Source: Sympetrum striolatum
Lineage: Eukaryota > Arthropoda > Insecta > Odonata > Libellulidae
Assembly: GCA_947579665.1 (NCBI GenBank)
Contig: CANPUZ010000058.1
Location: forward strand, 62,001-126,000
Reading direction: 5' to 3'
Length of the DNA: 64,000 bases
In this document: piece after piece, positions 48,106 to 59,879 of the stretch
How positions within the stretch are numbered: the first letter of the stretch is position 1
Layout of the letters: each line of letters begins with the position of its first letter
The notes under the pieces: model-generated
Told to the model about the DNA's origin: nothing
Database searches by the model: none
The model's input: only the letters and a program-made list of their open reading frames with translations
Translations under genes and position numbers: made by a program

Positions 48106-48345
48106 TAGGAAACGTAATAAAAACACCACAATTTGATTTTCAAATCTAAAAATTTCAGAAATTTGAGTTTGGCGCTTCGTAGAAGCTGCAATTTTTTGGC
48201 TACGGAGATTACAATTAAACATTCTGAAGCCTTTTGATGTGTTTTATTGATTAAATGATAACAAAAGGTCAAAATCGACATTTAACTCTGATTTTCCCGT
48301 TAAAGCTACCATAAGACGAGTTGTTTTTCGTGTGTAGCTTTATAT

Positions 48346-49380
48346 TTACTTTCTCCATATACGAAGTATAGAGAAAGTATTGTTTTCATGAAAAAAATCG
48401 ACTTCGAGATTTCAACGGAAATACATGTTTTGGGGTCCCTAGAACACGTTTTGACTATTTTTGGAATGATGTCTGTGTGTATGTGTCTGTGTGTGTGTGT
48501 GTGTCTGTATGTTTGTGTGTGACAGTGGGCGCTCTAACGTGAAAACTATTGGTCTTATCAATACCAAACTTTATATATAGTACTTTGGTTGGTGTCGTTA
48601 AAGACGATTAGTTTTTGGAGTAAATCGGTCAACCGGAAGTCGAGCTTTTTGCTTCGACGCAAAGTTATTCGTCAGTTTTTGCAAAATATCTCCATAAATA
48701 TGATATTTATGTGTATACTGTTACTTATAAAAGTTTTAGGAAATGTAATTTACTATAATTTTGTATGAAATATATTTGTGTATCACTGATTGATTAGGCG
48801 TTATTCGTGAAATACTGATAAACCGGAAGTTGCTGATTATGTACTTTTTGGGCGCTCTAACATGAAAACTATTCGTTGTATCAACACCAAACTTCATACA
48901 TAGCATTGTGGTGTGTGTTTTTAGAGTTGATTAGTTTTTGGAGTAAATCGGTGAACCGGAAGTCGAGCTTCATTCATCAAAGCTCATTTCCGGTTTTCAA
49001 AATATCTCCATAAATATGATATTTTAGTACATACTTTTATTTATAAATTTTTAGAAATTGTTATTTGCTATAACTTTTGCATGAAATATATTTCTGTATA
49101 ACTGATTGTTTAGGAGTTATTCGTGAAATACTGATAAACCGGAAGTTGCTGATTATGTACTTTGTGGGCGCTGTGGACGAAAGGCCAATTTCATCGTTTT
49201 TCATCGAACATGTCCCGAAAAACATTATTTATAATGTTTGTGACGTAAAAGATAATAATATATGAATTAATCACTCATCTTCCAAGTTTAGATGGAATAC
49301 AGAGTTTGAAAATACTGTTGTAGATAAATATTTACATCTTATATATGGAGAAAGTCATGTGCTGGCCACATCAGATTTTT
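48346..49380 (+). mobile_element. Family H element, copy 4 (full length)
   Basis: The most regular copy: 5' hairpin (stems ACTTTCTC/GAGAAAGT and TATAC/GTATA around GAA), GT microsatellite at about 48477-48515, three internal units that each begin near GTGGGCGCT, and the CCCGAAAAACATTATTTAT block. It ends with the subterminal TATATGGAGAAAGT and CTGGCCACATCAGATTTTT. No coding capacity. Confidence 0.85.
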
Positions 49381-49956
49381 CTTTCAATTTAAAGTGCCAT
49401 GGGTCTAGCTTACACCTTAATAAGTTGTTTAAACCAAACCGCGTGTCTTTTTCGCCATTAGATACGGAGATGTAATGTTCAATATGATGCAAGGTCGAAA
49501 ATCCAAGATGGCGACTTTTGTTTAAATATTTCGGCATGTTGCCCAGTTGGGATTTTGCTTTTGGCTGTCCAAAGAACATCTCTACCTAATTTCAGCTTGA
49601 TAAACAAAAAAGGATTGAACCTATTCTGCCTGCACTGTTACCTAGCAACGATCCCAATCGCGGTCCCAAACACGCGTGTATCCCCATGGTGACGAGAAAA
49701 GTGTTGCGTCATCATCGAAAGTGACGTCATCGGCGCAAAACTGACCTGCTGAAGGCGATTCGTGAAGTCAGTCACTATTTCCGCTGATGACTGCTCCCGG
49801 ATGGCCAACATAGTTCGCGAAAGAGCTGATTTCGCCCGTTTTTTTGCCATTTCCTTCAAAATTGGGGTCAAAATCTGATGCACGCATTAATATCGCGATT
49901 TTTCTGATTTTTTTGATTTATTTCGCGACTGTCAATTGTTCTCGATGCAGTATTTC

Positions 49957-50255
49957 TTTATTTTCTGGTCGTTGCCGTGGATGTAACCTTCGAAAGGAAA
50001 AAACGCAATAAATTGGCGTTAAATCTAATGTTTTGCGAATTTCGTGCCGGAATTTTAAAATCGGTCTCAAGAAAAGAAAACTTTGATACTTTAGACGTAA
50101 TATAGATCAAGTCTCACTGCTGTACGATTACTTTTTCTTATTTTAATTAACGAAAGAAATCCGCTCCGCATGGCCATTTTTCGTTTCTTCAATCCCGTTG
50201 AAAAATGTAATCCTCTATGGGCTCGAACCCAGGACAGAATCTCGGGATTTTTTAT
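49957..50255 (+). repeat. Family gamma repeat, copy 1
   Basis: Shares with 61195-61495 and 62470-62800 the blocks TTTTAGACGTAATATAG, AAGTCTCACTGCTGTACG, CATTTTTCGTTTCTTCAATC and the minus-strand box-B-like GGGCTC(G/A)AACCCAGGACA. Confidence 0.75.
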
Positions 50256-50407
50256 ATTTTCCCCATATCGGCCTGAAAAAGACCTTCCCATTAAAATTTC
50301 AGCCTTCTTTCTCGATTAGAAATAGCCAAACAGTTTGTATGAATGAGTCAGGCTTTTTTGAAGACGTAGAAATATTACGTCGAGAAAGTGGAAGATTTTT
50401 TAATCGA

Positions 50408-50590
50408 CTCGACTCGTAGCTGGTCGAGTACGACTGTTGACTGGTCAAACACTCGACTCGTAGCTGGTCGAGTACGACCGTTGACTGGTCAAACACTCGA
50501 CTCGTAGCTGGTCGAGTCCACGACCGTTGACTGGTCAAGCACTCGACTCGTAGCTGGTCGAGTCCACGACCGAGGTGGTCCTCGACTCGA
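50408..50590. repeat. Minisatellite, four units of 44-46 bp
   Basis: The phrase CTCGACTCGTAGC recurs at 50408, 50452, 50496 and 50542. Each unit has the inverted words CTCGAC and GTCGAG and a TTGACTGGTCAA palindrome. The minus frame is open throughout and gives a repeating peptide, which is the expected by-product of a repeat and no evidence of a gene. Confidence 0.9.
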
Positions 50591-50935
50591 CCCCTTTGCG
50601 GGCTAAAGATCGTCAACGCCGAACGTGAAGTGGGAATTCGTGGCGTGTGTCCAACTTAAAGCGTGTCCAAGGATACGAGGGAGCTATTGTTGGCAGTGAG
50701 AAAGGGAACGTCCTTGTCGGTTATTTAGAACGACAATTGGGCTAACGATGCCAACCCATCCTATACGTTTCCCTAATTAACGATAAAGATTCAGGACGAT
50801 TTTACAATATCTGTATGTATAAAATCGAAATTCCGTGGGTGTGTTTGACTTAGATTGGAGGCAACACCGTTCCTCCGATTTGCTTCAAACTTTATACACG
50901 CGTCCTCTGCGACCTGGAAGGAATCACTGTCCCAT

Positions 50936-51250
50936 TTTTATTCGATAATTTTAGTGGGTTCGAACCAAGATCGCTCAGATAGATTTCCATAAGAAATGCA
51001 CGTAGACTTCACTTTTATCGGGTGCAGGCTTTATTTCTTTCGAAGAATTAAATTAGAAGGAATTGTCTTACAGAGCCGAGACAAACACCAAAAGAAAGGA
51101 AATTGAACGAAGATTCTTATTTTTGTCGTGGAATACCGTATTTGGGTCTAATTTGAGAGAATTTAAATAAAAAAGACGAAATATTCGTGTGATTTCGTGG
51201 GCGTAAACAATTCCCTAACAACCAAAGGTGATTGTTGAACTTTCGTACGA
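50936..51250 (+). repeat. Family beta repeat, variant copy
   Basis: Variant start GTGGGTTCGAACCAAGATCG, then CATAAGAAATGCACGTAG, AGAAGGAATTGTCTTACAG, GAACGAAGATTCTTATTTT and GTGGGCGTAAACAATTCCC. The same variant start is shared with 59880-60290 and 60430-60835. Confidence 0.75.
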
Positions 51251-52354
51251 ATATAAAGGAAAGATAATAAGAAATGTATAGAAGAGCCGACATTTTATGG
51301 CAATCATAATTTGAATTAGAAAATTCTATTTCAGTGTCATTTTTGACGGGGAATTCACTCGTTATATATAACAGGCGATGGATCTCCATATTGGAAATAC
51401 TCTCGAGTCACTTTTTCGAAGTGTCGTTCATTCATTCATAAGTGTTCTACCTTTTTAAGCTTTTTTCGCTAACATTACGTCCTATTTTTGTTTTTCTTTC
51501 ACTTAACCTTTCAATTATGTTTAGAAAATAAATTATTGATTATTTTGTCGAGATTATCTTTTATTTTTTTGAGGGTTAGAGTTGATGGCTATAACATGGG
51601 ATTGTGTAGTACAATTAAATTTGAATAACCTTATTTTAATTATATTTACTGTTATAATTACTGTTAATGCAATAAATAATGACTGAATTGCCACAATCAC
51701 ACGACATTGCGTATAGCAATCCAAGCGAAAGTGGCTGTGCGGGGTACTTTGGACCCCATTCGAAAAACTAAAGGTATTTTAAAAACGAGTCAGTGAAACG
51801 AATTTCTTTCAATTTCATAACATAAAAGAAACATTGATGCACGAATACATGGAATGAGAAACATGTATGGTTGAAAATAAAACTTTTCTATTGAATTTAG
51901 CTATTTTGGGGTCCTCTAGCACCCCGCACCGTCAAGGAAGGGTTAATCACGTCAATCTAAGCCCTCTCCTCCCCAACCATCTCTAACACCTCCGTCTTTC
52001 TTTTCTACCCAACCAACTTTTTCCGTTCTATGCCACACCCGCATCTCGAAGGCCTTCAAACGTCTTCCTTTCTTAAAGTCCACGTTTCGCACCCATAGAG
52101 CAACACACTCCAGACCAGGGATTCCACCAATCTTGTCCCGATTCCTTTGTCAATACGTCATCAATTCCCTTCGCTTCATAAAGGCTTCCTTGTCCTATTC
52201 TTCAAATAAACCTCATCTTTACATCTTCCGTCCCAAGAGAATCATTAAATTAATCCAGATTACAGTACATGTATTTTCCGTTTACACAAATAGTGCTCGT
52301 TAACTGCAATATATTTATAATTGGTATCTTTCTGATATATTCATACGTGGGTTG

Positions 52355-52670
52355 AGTCCAACAATCACCTTTGTTGCTAGGGAATTGTTTATGCCTACAA
52401 AATAACACGAATTTTCCGTCTTTTTTGTCTAAATTCTCGAAATTTCGACTCGACTACGATATTCTGTGACCGAAATAAGAATCTTTGTTCAATTTCCTTT
52501 CTTTTGGTACTAATTTCGATTTCGTGCGATCATTATTTCTTATTTTATTCTTAAAAAGAAAAAATGTCTGCAATCGATCAAAACGAACTCTGCGTGCATT
52601 TCTTATGAGAGAGACGGTTCGAGTCGTCTAGAGTCGAACCAAGGATACTCTGGACAGAGAAATATCAATG
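52355..52670 (-). repeat. Family beta repeat, minus-strand copy
   Basis: Exact reverse order of the unit: GAGTCCAACAATCACCTTTG, then AAGAATCTTTGTTCAATTTC, TGTCTGCAATCGATCAAAAC, TTTCTTATGAGAGAG and GAGTCGAACCAAGGATAC. Confidence 0.8.
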
Positions 52671-52995
52671 TGTGACACTCCCGTGGACCTCTGAAGCGAC
52701 TCCCAAAAATTAATGATCCTATCTCGTCGGGAAGTGCATGAAATTAATGCCGTTTTCCTGATTCCTTTATCAATACGTCAGGAATTCTTCCATGGTCTAT
52801 TCTTTCACGAACCTCATCTTCACGTCCCAAGAGAGAGTACTTCCCAAAGAAGATGATTGTCCCATCCACCCTAATAGAGTTAACTTAGCTCTTTCTTTCC
52901 CTCAGCGAACCTCAAAACCTTAGTTTCACTTACGCTAATTTTCACTCCTAACTCTCTAAAAGTGACTAGCGACGGAGTTTCGCTGGTCACTTAAA

Positions 52996-53289
52996 ATGTC
53001 ATGGTTACGAGAAGCGGTTTTATCTCTATGGAAACCAGAGGAGGACAGTTTCAGTGATACTGATTCTGTTTCCTGCTTCATTTCCCAACCGAAAAGGCTA
53101 GGAGACAGAGAAGTAGTTTGGGAATGCGAAAATTGTGACGTTTTCGCTATTGGCAATTCTATAAATTTCGCGGCTTTCCTTTCTTTTCGTTTCATCGGGT
53201 TTTCCCGTCGGAGAAAGCTCGAATTTCCGACATTCCCCGGATTCCCATGGAGCACGGAAATACCTGAGTACCGTCGCTATGGTACCTGA
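52996..53289 (+). CDS. Unrecognised 97-codon open frame
   Basis: It opens MSWLREAVLSLWKPEEDSFS, with an acidic Ser-rich part, then continues DREVVWECENCDVFAIG. GC content is higher than in the surroundings. The opposite strand is open too, over almost the same span (52956-53255), which weakens the case. No domain, no splice pattern. It could be a first exon, a repeat-derived frame or chance. Confidence 0.15.
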   Translation: MSWLREAVLSLWKPEEDSFSDTDSVSCFISQPKRLGDREVVWECENCDVFAIGNSINFAAFLSFRFIGFSRRRKLEFPTFPGFPWSTEIPEYRRYGT

Positions 53290-53410
53290 AGACCACGCCC
53301 CTTGACAACGTACGAGTAGAAAAGGTAACGTAATTTTCGAGAATTTCGACGCCGTCTCACGCAGCGAAATTACGTATTTTTCCCATTAAAAAAAACAATT
53401 GGTGGTACCT

Positions 53411-53995
53411 AGAGGCGTTTGTTTTTCGCAATAAGCGATAAAACCAAAAAATAACGCGAATTTTGGCCGATCTAGCGAAATTACGCTATTTTCGACAGTT
53501 TTAATGAGCAGCACGGATTTTGGTGATGTTTGCTTCATTTGTAGGAGAGGGAAATGTAATTTTGGTATTATTTAAATAAATGTACAATACATAATCGTAT
53601 TATTTACGTATTTTTGTCATATTTTTGATTACTCGTGACATCTTTGCTTGCGCGAATTCAGCTTTGATCTTTTGCAATTAATTCGCAAAACTTTCTTTCC
53701 ATTATCACGAAATCTCGCTCAATTCCGCGAAGAAATACGTTTTGTTCTTCCTAACATTTATCGTTATTAATATGTTTTTAATGAAAATATAATGTTTCGT
53801 TGATCTGCAGCTGTGAAAGCATTTTCCTCGGGTGTAAACAGCACAGTTTTAAATAAATTCAATTTAATATTTCGTGTAATTTACGGTTAATAACATTTCC
53901 AATGCTTTTAATGTTTATGCTGAAGTGTGCCTAACATTATTCCTGTGCTTAAATGAGACTCTGTGAAAATTAGTAACAACAAATATAGGAAACGT
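53411..53995 (+). repeat. 0.57-kb duplicated segment, copy 2
   Basis: Second copy of 47542-48105, with small insertions (such as ACCAAAAAATAACG near 53450). The segments lie about 5.87 kb apart in the same orientation. A GGGGT-N7-ACCCC dyad begins directly after it at 54010. Confidence 0.85.
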
Positions 53996-54837
53996 ATTGC
54001 TATTCAATTGGGGTGTTACGGACCCCAAAATTTCCGATACACATTTTATCAATAACATTTAATTTTACGAAATGAATAATTCCTTTTAGAACGGTGATCA
54101 TTCGGGTACTTTCATACCCCAAGTGCTATTTAATTGGGGTATTACAGACCCCGAAACAAATTCCAAAAAGTAGCTTTTAATGAATAAATAAATATAAAAT
54201 TTGTGTGGTGTATCAGTGCACTTCGTGGAATTGATTTCAGTATCGCAAAATGTATTTTTCGTTTTTATTTGTGTTTTATTGTGCAATAGATGCGGTATTT
54301 ATTGTTGTTGACAAGGTGAATTGTTTATGTTATAATAATACATGTTTTAATGCATTTTTAAAAATTATACGCTACGAATTTTTGGGGTCGGTAAAAACCC
54401 CAAATTCGCGAATTTATTTTTCGTTTTTACTTGTGTTTTATTGTGCAATAGATGAGGTGTTTATTGTGTTGTAGTATTGTCGTGGATAGGGTGGATTGTT
54501 TATTTTTAAAAGTCGCTCTCTTTGAGCGAAAATATGGCAAAATACAATCGAAAGAAATTGCGAAATATCTGCAACGAAACGATCGGCGGCCGCGCAGTGT
54601 AATCCACACTTAGCTTAGGTTTTTAAATCCGCATTGTTTTCTACACGGGAAAATGCACGGATTCAACAATGGGATCGGTCGTCAGGGGGATGAGTTGTTT
54701 ACAAACTCGAAAAAATCGGAAATTTTTCGCGTATTTTCTTACGGGATTTTCTGGCGTACGATAGATAAATACTGCATGTACCAAAGAGTAGTGATGATCG
54801 GAAGGGCAATTACCCCACTTAAAGGGTGTAATGTAAT

Positions 54838-55345
54838 AAAAGAAATGCACGTAAAGTTCGCTTTTATCGGTTGCAGACATTTCTTCTTTTGAAGAATTAA
54901 ACCAGAAATAATGGTCGTACGAAATCGAGATTAGCACCAAAAGAAAGGAAATTGAACGAAGATTCTTATTTCGGTCGTGGAATATCGTATTCTAGTCGAA
55001 ATTGGGAGAATTTGGACAAAAAAGACGACAAATTCGTGTGATTTCGCGGACATAAACAATTCCCTAACGACGAAGGTGATTGTTGGGCTCTCATAAGAAT
55101 CAATACAAAAAAATTTTGATCGATTGCAGACATTTTTTCTTTCGCTTTTTTAAATCAGAAATAATGGTCGTACGAAATCGAGATTAGCACCAAAAGAAAG
55201 GAAATTGAACGAAGATTCTTATTTAGGTCGTGGAATATCGTATTCGAGTCTAAATTGGGAGAAAAAAGACAAAAAAGACGACAAATTCGTGTGATTTCGT
55301 GGGCATAAACAATTCCCTAGCAACAACGGTGATTGTTGGACTCAA
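54838..55345 (+). repeat. Family beta repeats, two tandem copies
   Basis: The first (54838-55091) lacks the box-B start. The second (55110-55345) starts at GATCGATTGCAGACATTTTT. Both share AATAATGGTCGTACGAAATC, GAAGATTCTTATTT and CAATTCCCTA(A/G)C. The internal order is that of copy 1 at 42718. Confidence 0.8.
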
Positions 55346-55599
55346 CTCTCATAAGAATAAGTAATTGGGAAAAATAATTGTAAATGTAAATGGAAAAAGA
55401 TTCATTAGTTGGAAATAACAGGAACAAGCACCAAAAGAACGGAAATTAAAGGGTGTCCGCGACGTAACCAAGCTTTCCCCAACAATGTCCCTTTCCATCG
55501 TGATCACCAAAAATGAACGCATAAATGTCCTTTTGTAAATCGGTTTGATAAACTGCAAAATGGCCGTAATTTTGTTCCTGCTATTTGAATTCCATAGTT

Positions 55600-56875
55600 C
55601 AAAGGTGAAAACTATTAGTCGTATCAACACCAAACTTCATATTCATCACTGTGGTGGGTGCTGTCAGAGTTTATTAGTTTTTGGAGTAAATCGGTTGACC
55701 GGAAGTCGAGATTTATTCTTCGAAGCAAACTTCCGTTTTTGCAAAAGATCTCCATAAATATGATATTTAGGTATATACTATTATTTATAAAAGTTTTAGA
55801 AAACGTCATTTAAAAATAAATTTTGTATGAAACATATTTCTGTATCTCTTATTGTTTAGGAGTTATTCGTGAGATACTGATAAACCGGAAGTTGCTGATT
55901 ATGTACTTTGTGGGCGCTCTAACATGAAAACTATTAGTCGTATCAACACCAAACTTCATATATAGCACTAAGGTTGGTGTCGTTAAAGTTGATTAGCTTT
56001 TGGAGTAAATCGGTCAACCGGAAGTCGAGATTTATTCTTCGAAGCAAATTTCCGTTTTTGCAAAATATCTCCATAAATATGATATTTAGATATATACTAT
56101 TATTTACAAAAGTTTTAGAAAATGGAATTTACTATAACTTTTGTATTTAACATATTTTTGTATCACTGATTGTTTAGGAGTTATTCGTGAAATACTGATA
56201 AACCGGAAGTAGCTGATTATGTACTTTGTGGGCGCTCTAACATGAAAACAATTAGTCGTATCAACACCAAACTTCATATATAGCACTTTGGTTGGTGTCC
56301 TTAAAGTTGATTAGCTTTTGGAGTAAATCGGTTAACCGGAAGTTGAACTTTATTCTTCGAAGCCAATTTTCGTTTTCGCAAAATATCTCCATGAATATGA
56401 TATTCAGGTATATACTATTATTTATAAAAGTTTTAGAAAATAAAATTTACTATAACTTTTATGTGAAACATATTTTTGTATCACTGATTGTTTAGGAGTT
56501 ATTCGTGAAATACCGATAAACCGGAAGTAGCTGATTATGTACTTTGTGGGCGCTCTAACGGAACAACTATTAATCGTAACAACACCAAACTGCATATACT
56601 GAACTGTGGTAGATGTCTTTAGAGTTGATTAGTTTTTGGAGTAAATCGGTTAACCGGAAGTCGAGATTTATTCTTCGAAGCAAATTTCCGTTTTTGCAAA
56701 ATTCCTCCATTACTCTGATGTTCAGGTATATACAGTTATCTACAAAAATTGCAAAAATGTGTTTGTATGTATCTTCCAAGTTTAGATGGAATATAGAGTT
56801 TGAAAATTACTGTTGTAGATAAATATTTACATCTTACAAATGGAGACAGTCATGTGCTGGCCAAGTCAGATTTTT
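55600..56875 (+). mobile_element. Family H element, copy 5 with amplified internal units
   Basis: Four tandem units of about 310-318 bp begin near 55605, 55912, 56229 and 56548, each with the phrase ACTATTA(G/A)TCGTA(T/A)CAACACC and ACCGGAAGT. The 5' hairpin and microsatellite are missing. The normal 3' end (CATGTGCTGGCCAAGTCAG then T-run) is present, with one change that breaks the 3' stem. Confidence 0.82.
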
Positions 56876-57217
56876 ATATGTATATAATAAAACATTATAT
56901 TGTCTGTACAATATGACACATTAAACATAATCCATTCATTTGTATATGAAACAGTTTGAGGTAGCGTAAGAACTCTTCGTGGATTCCATGGTGCATTTCT
57001 GGTTTCTATTGGGTCCCTTTGCTACCTGCTCCGTCTTATTGTATCCCTTTTGGGAAGGGGTGGGGTCGCGGGAGACCCCACTTCGGGGTATCCCTCCAGG
57101 TCAAAATTCCTCAAGGGTGCGTCTCTATCCTGTCTACAGACAGGTGCCTCGGAGTCAGCGTTCACGTAAATATTTCGTATACACAAACGCTTCTCTCCTT
57201 CTAGCTGAAGTGCCCAT

Positions 57218-58305
57218 TTTATTCTCCATAAATATGATATTTAGGTATATTCTATTCCTAATAAAAGATTTAGTCTATGTCTATTTTAGAATCCTGCAAG
57301 CCGCCTTTCGGCGTGTGGCAGGGGGTGCAGGCACCTTGACTCTATTTTCCTAAACGTTTGCTTTCGCGTATACTTCGCGGAAAAAATGAATTTTTGAAAC
57401 GATTCGTTCTAGCATCTATTTCCCTAATCTTTCGGGCAGTATCAGCACGGCCCATATAACAGGGGGGTCGCATTATATCGGTTACATCATCTGAAAACGT
57501 AATTTCTCTGAACTTATTTAATAAATTTATCCTTTGAATTTTTCTTCTATCTTCTAATGATTCCCATCCCGCGTCCTGCAACATCTGAGTGACACTCGCT
57601 GTTTTATCGTAGCAATTCTTTACAAATCGCCTTTCGTTGTACTTTTTCTAAATCCCGAATATGACATTTCTCGGCCCATACACTACATGCATACTCAAGG
57701 TGAGGCCTAACTAACGCTAAAAAAACATCGCTCGCGAATCTTTTCTTCGCTCCTACCAATTATTCTTTTAACGAAGCCGAGTTTCTTAAGTGCTTTTCCA
57801 CATATATTTCGGATGTGGGTACTCCATGATAGATTATTCGTGAGAGTTACTCCAAGATACTTTACCGATTCTACTGTCATTAGGTTTACCCCTCGGAGAC
57901 TATAAGAATAATCATTTATTATAGATTTACTTTTGAAGAAGTTAACTACCGAACACTTTTCTACATTAAGCTCTAATTGCCAATCATCGCACCAATTCAT
58001 AATTTTTAATGAAAATTTAGAAAATGTAATTTACTATAACTTTTGTATTTAACATATTTATATATCACTGATTGTTTAGGAGTTATTCGTGAAATACTGA
58101 TAAACCGGAAGTTGCTGATTATGTACTTCGTGGGCGCTCTAACGTGAAAACTATTAGTCGGATCAATAACAAACTTCATATATAGCACTGTGGTTGGTGT
58201 CGTTAGAGTTGTTTACTTTTTGGAGTAGACGAGCTTTATTTTTCGAAGGTCGTTTCCGTTTTTGCAAAATTCCTCCATAAATATGATATTTAGGTATATA
58301 CTATC
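57218..58305 (+). mobile_element. Family H fragment, split by a LINE
   Basis: TCCATAAATATGATATTTAG occurs at 57223 and the copy runs to about 57272. It resumes at 58012 (TTTAGAAAATGTAATTTACT) and continues to about 58305, where it is cut by the plus-strand LINE. The material between is the minus-strand LINE at 57285-58010. Confidence 0.7.
57285..58010 (-). pseudogene. LINE RT C-terminal pseudogene (CR1/Jockey-like)
   Basis: The minus strand begins at about 58000 with NWCDDWQLELNVEKCSVVNF, then VESVKYLGVTLTNNLSWSTH and ICGKALKKLGFVKR. This is the block after the RT active site (W..W.L.LN..KC, KYLGV.L...LSW..HI). After a shift it continues LVRPHLEYACSVWAEKCH, then MLQDAGWESLEDRRKIQRIN and FKNSFFPRSIRESKRLGK with a stop near 57342. 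The short 3' UTR with CACCCCCTGCCACACGCC ends near 57285. The RT core with YADD is absent (5' truncation), and at least two shifts and stops are present. It sits inside a family H copy. Confidence 0.85.
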
Positions 58306-59422
58306 ATAATCATAACTGATGATATTCGTAAATCGATGGCTAAAAGCAATTTAACAGCTTTAATCCTACTTGATTTTAGTAAAGCCTTCGACTCGGCAGA
58401 TGCGGAGTTAATGCTTGCCAAATTGCGTTCTATAGGGTTCTCAAAATCTTCAATTTGTTGGTTTTCTTCCTATCTACATGAACGTAAGCAGAAAGTTGTC
58501 TCGAATGATTCCTCCTCCGCTTGGATAAGTATCAATCGTGGTCTCCCACAGGGGTCGACTCTTGGCCCCTTATTGTTTTCTCTGTTTATTAATGACTGTC
58601 CTCAAGTAATTAAACATTGTAAGCATTATACGCAGACGACTTACAGATATACATCGACACCACGATTCCTGGCTTCCATGAATGCATACAGCACGTAAAT
58701 CATGACATTTGAAAATAAATCCTTCAAATCCGCAAGCCATTGTCATCGGGACACCCAAGTTGATAAGAAGGCTTAATCAAGATAACGATGAAAAGCTCAC
58801 GTTAGACAGCTCGCAGATCACGTTCTGCGACTCTGTTAACAATCTGGGTGTTCTCATTAATAATAATCTTACGTGATCGGAACACATCGTTAATGTGTGT
58901 AAAAAAGTGTATTCTTCAATTAATTCTCTTAGACGCCTAGGAAGTTTCCTGACGCCTTCGATTAAAGCTCAACTGATAAATTCATTAATCATGCCACACT
59001 TTGACTACGGTGATATTGTTTACCAAGACTTATCCAAAGAATTAGCTACCAAATTGCAGCGTGCCCAGAATGCATCGGTTCGGTTTATCTTTAACTTAAA
59101 GAAATTCGACCATATCTCGGGTGCGTTTGAGAAATTGTCTCGGTTTAAGCTCGCTTCTCGTCGAAAATTACACATCTTAACAACAGCTTACCGTGTCATG
59201 CGATTACAAACTCCCGATTACCTCTTTTCAGAATTTGTCAGCTTAGGGTCGGTACATAATTGTAACTCTAAGGGACAATCTACTCATTCCAAATCACAGG
59301 ACGGAAATGAATCCATCGCAGTGACCTCTGTTAATTTATGGAACGCCCTCCCGCACAGTATCAAATCTTCCTGTTCTATCCACACTTTCAAGAGCCTTTC
59401 GTATCTTCTAGAGAATCAATAA
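58306..59422 (+). pseudogene. LINE reverse transcriptase pseudogene, 5'-truncated
   Basis: It starts inside the RT domain: ALILLDFSKAFDSADAELML (motif A with Asp), then WFSSYLHERKQKVVS and INRGLPQGSTLGPLLFSLFI (motif B, PQGS). After a one-base shift comes YADDLQIYIDTT (motif C). Then LGVLINNNLT is followed by TGA where the family has Trp, and by VCKKVYSSINSLRRLGSFL, INSLIMPHFDYGDIVYQDL and the C-terminal region to the stop at 59420. It is a different lineage from the minus-strand LINE next to it. No endonuclease or ORF1 is present, and the 3' boundary in the AT-rich sequence behind 59422 is not defined. Confidence 0.9.
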
Positions 59423-59879
59423 CGCTAATTATCACCTTCATAGCATTTTACACCTCACCATAAGTCAAGTTCGTTTTTTTTCATGCTGCACGAAGCAATA
59501 CTTAAAACTTCTTTCTTTACTTTGGAATACTTTGTTCGTTTTTGATACTAAAGTTTACTTTCTAGTATAACCTTTTCTTTCTTTTCCTATTTTGTATTTC
59601 CATAATATTAACTTACTTTAGATTATTGTTTATGCCTAGATCATGATGTTAACTCTCTTATATAATTATTGTAGAGCGTTATTTTGGATTGATCGTGTTT
59701 TATATTCCTTTTTCCAGTTCAGTCATATTTTTATCACAAGTGTATGTATCTACTGCATTCTCTGCGTTTCATTTTTCGTTAACTTTCATCATTTGTCTTG
59801 ATAATACGTCTCTAACACTTCTTGTAATTTTTCAGGTTATATTGTTTTCTTTAATGTCTTTTATTTTTGTTTGTCTTGG

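Noticed and set aside
48352..48382. The 5' hairpin of family H contains TATACGAAGTATA, similar to half a loxP arm.
   Set aside because: The likeness is limited to about ten bases, the loxP spacer and second arm are absent, and the sequence is explained as a repeat-family hairpin.
50408..50590. Regular repeats suggested a CRISPR array.
   Set aside because: Units are contiguous without unique spacers, the genome is eukaryotic, and no cas genes are present. It is a minisatellite.
50299..50616. Minus-strand open frame with a repeating peptide.
   Set aside because: It arises from the minisatellite period and has no start context, splice sites or homology.
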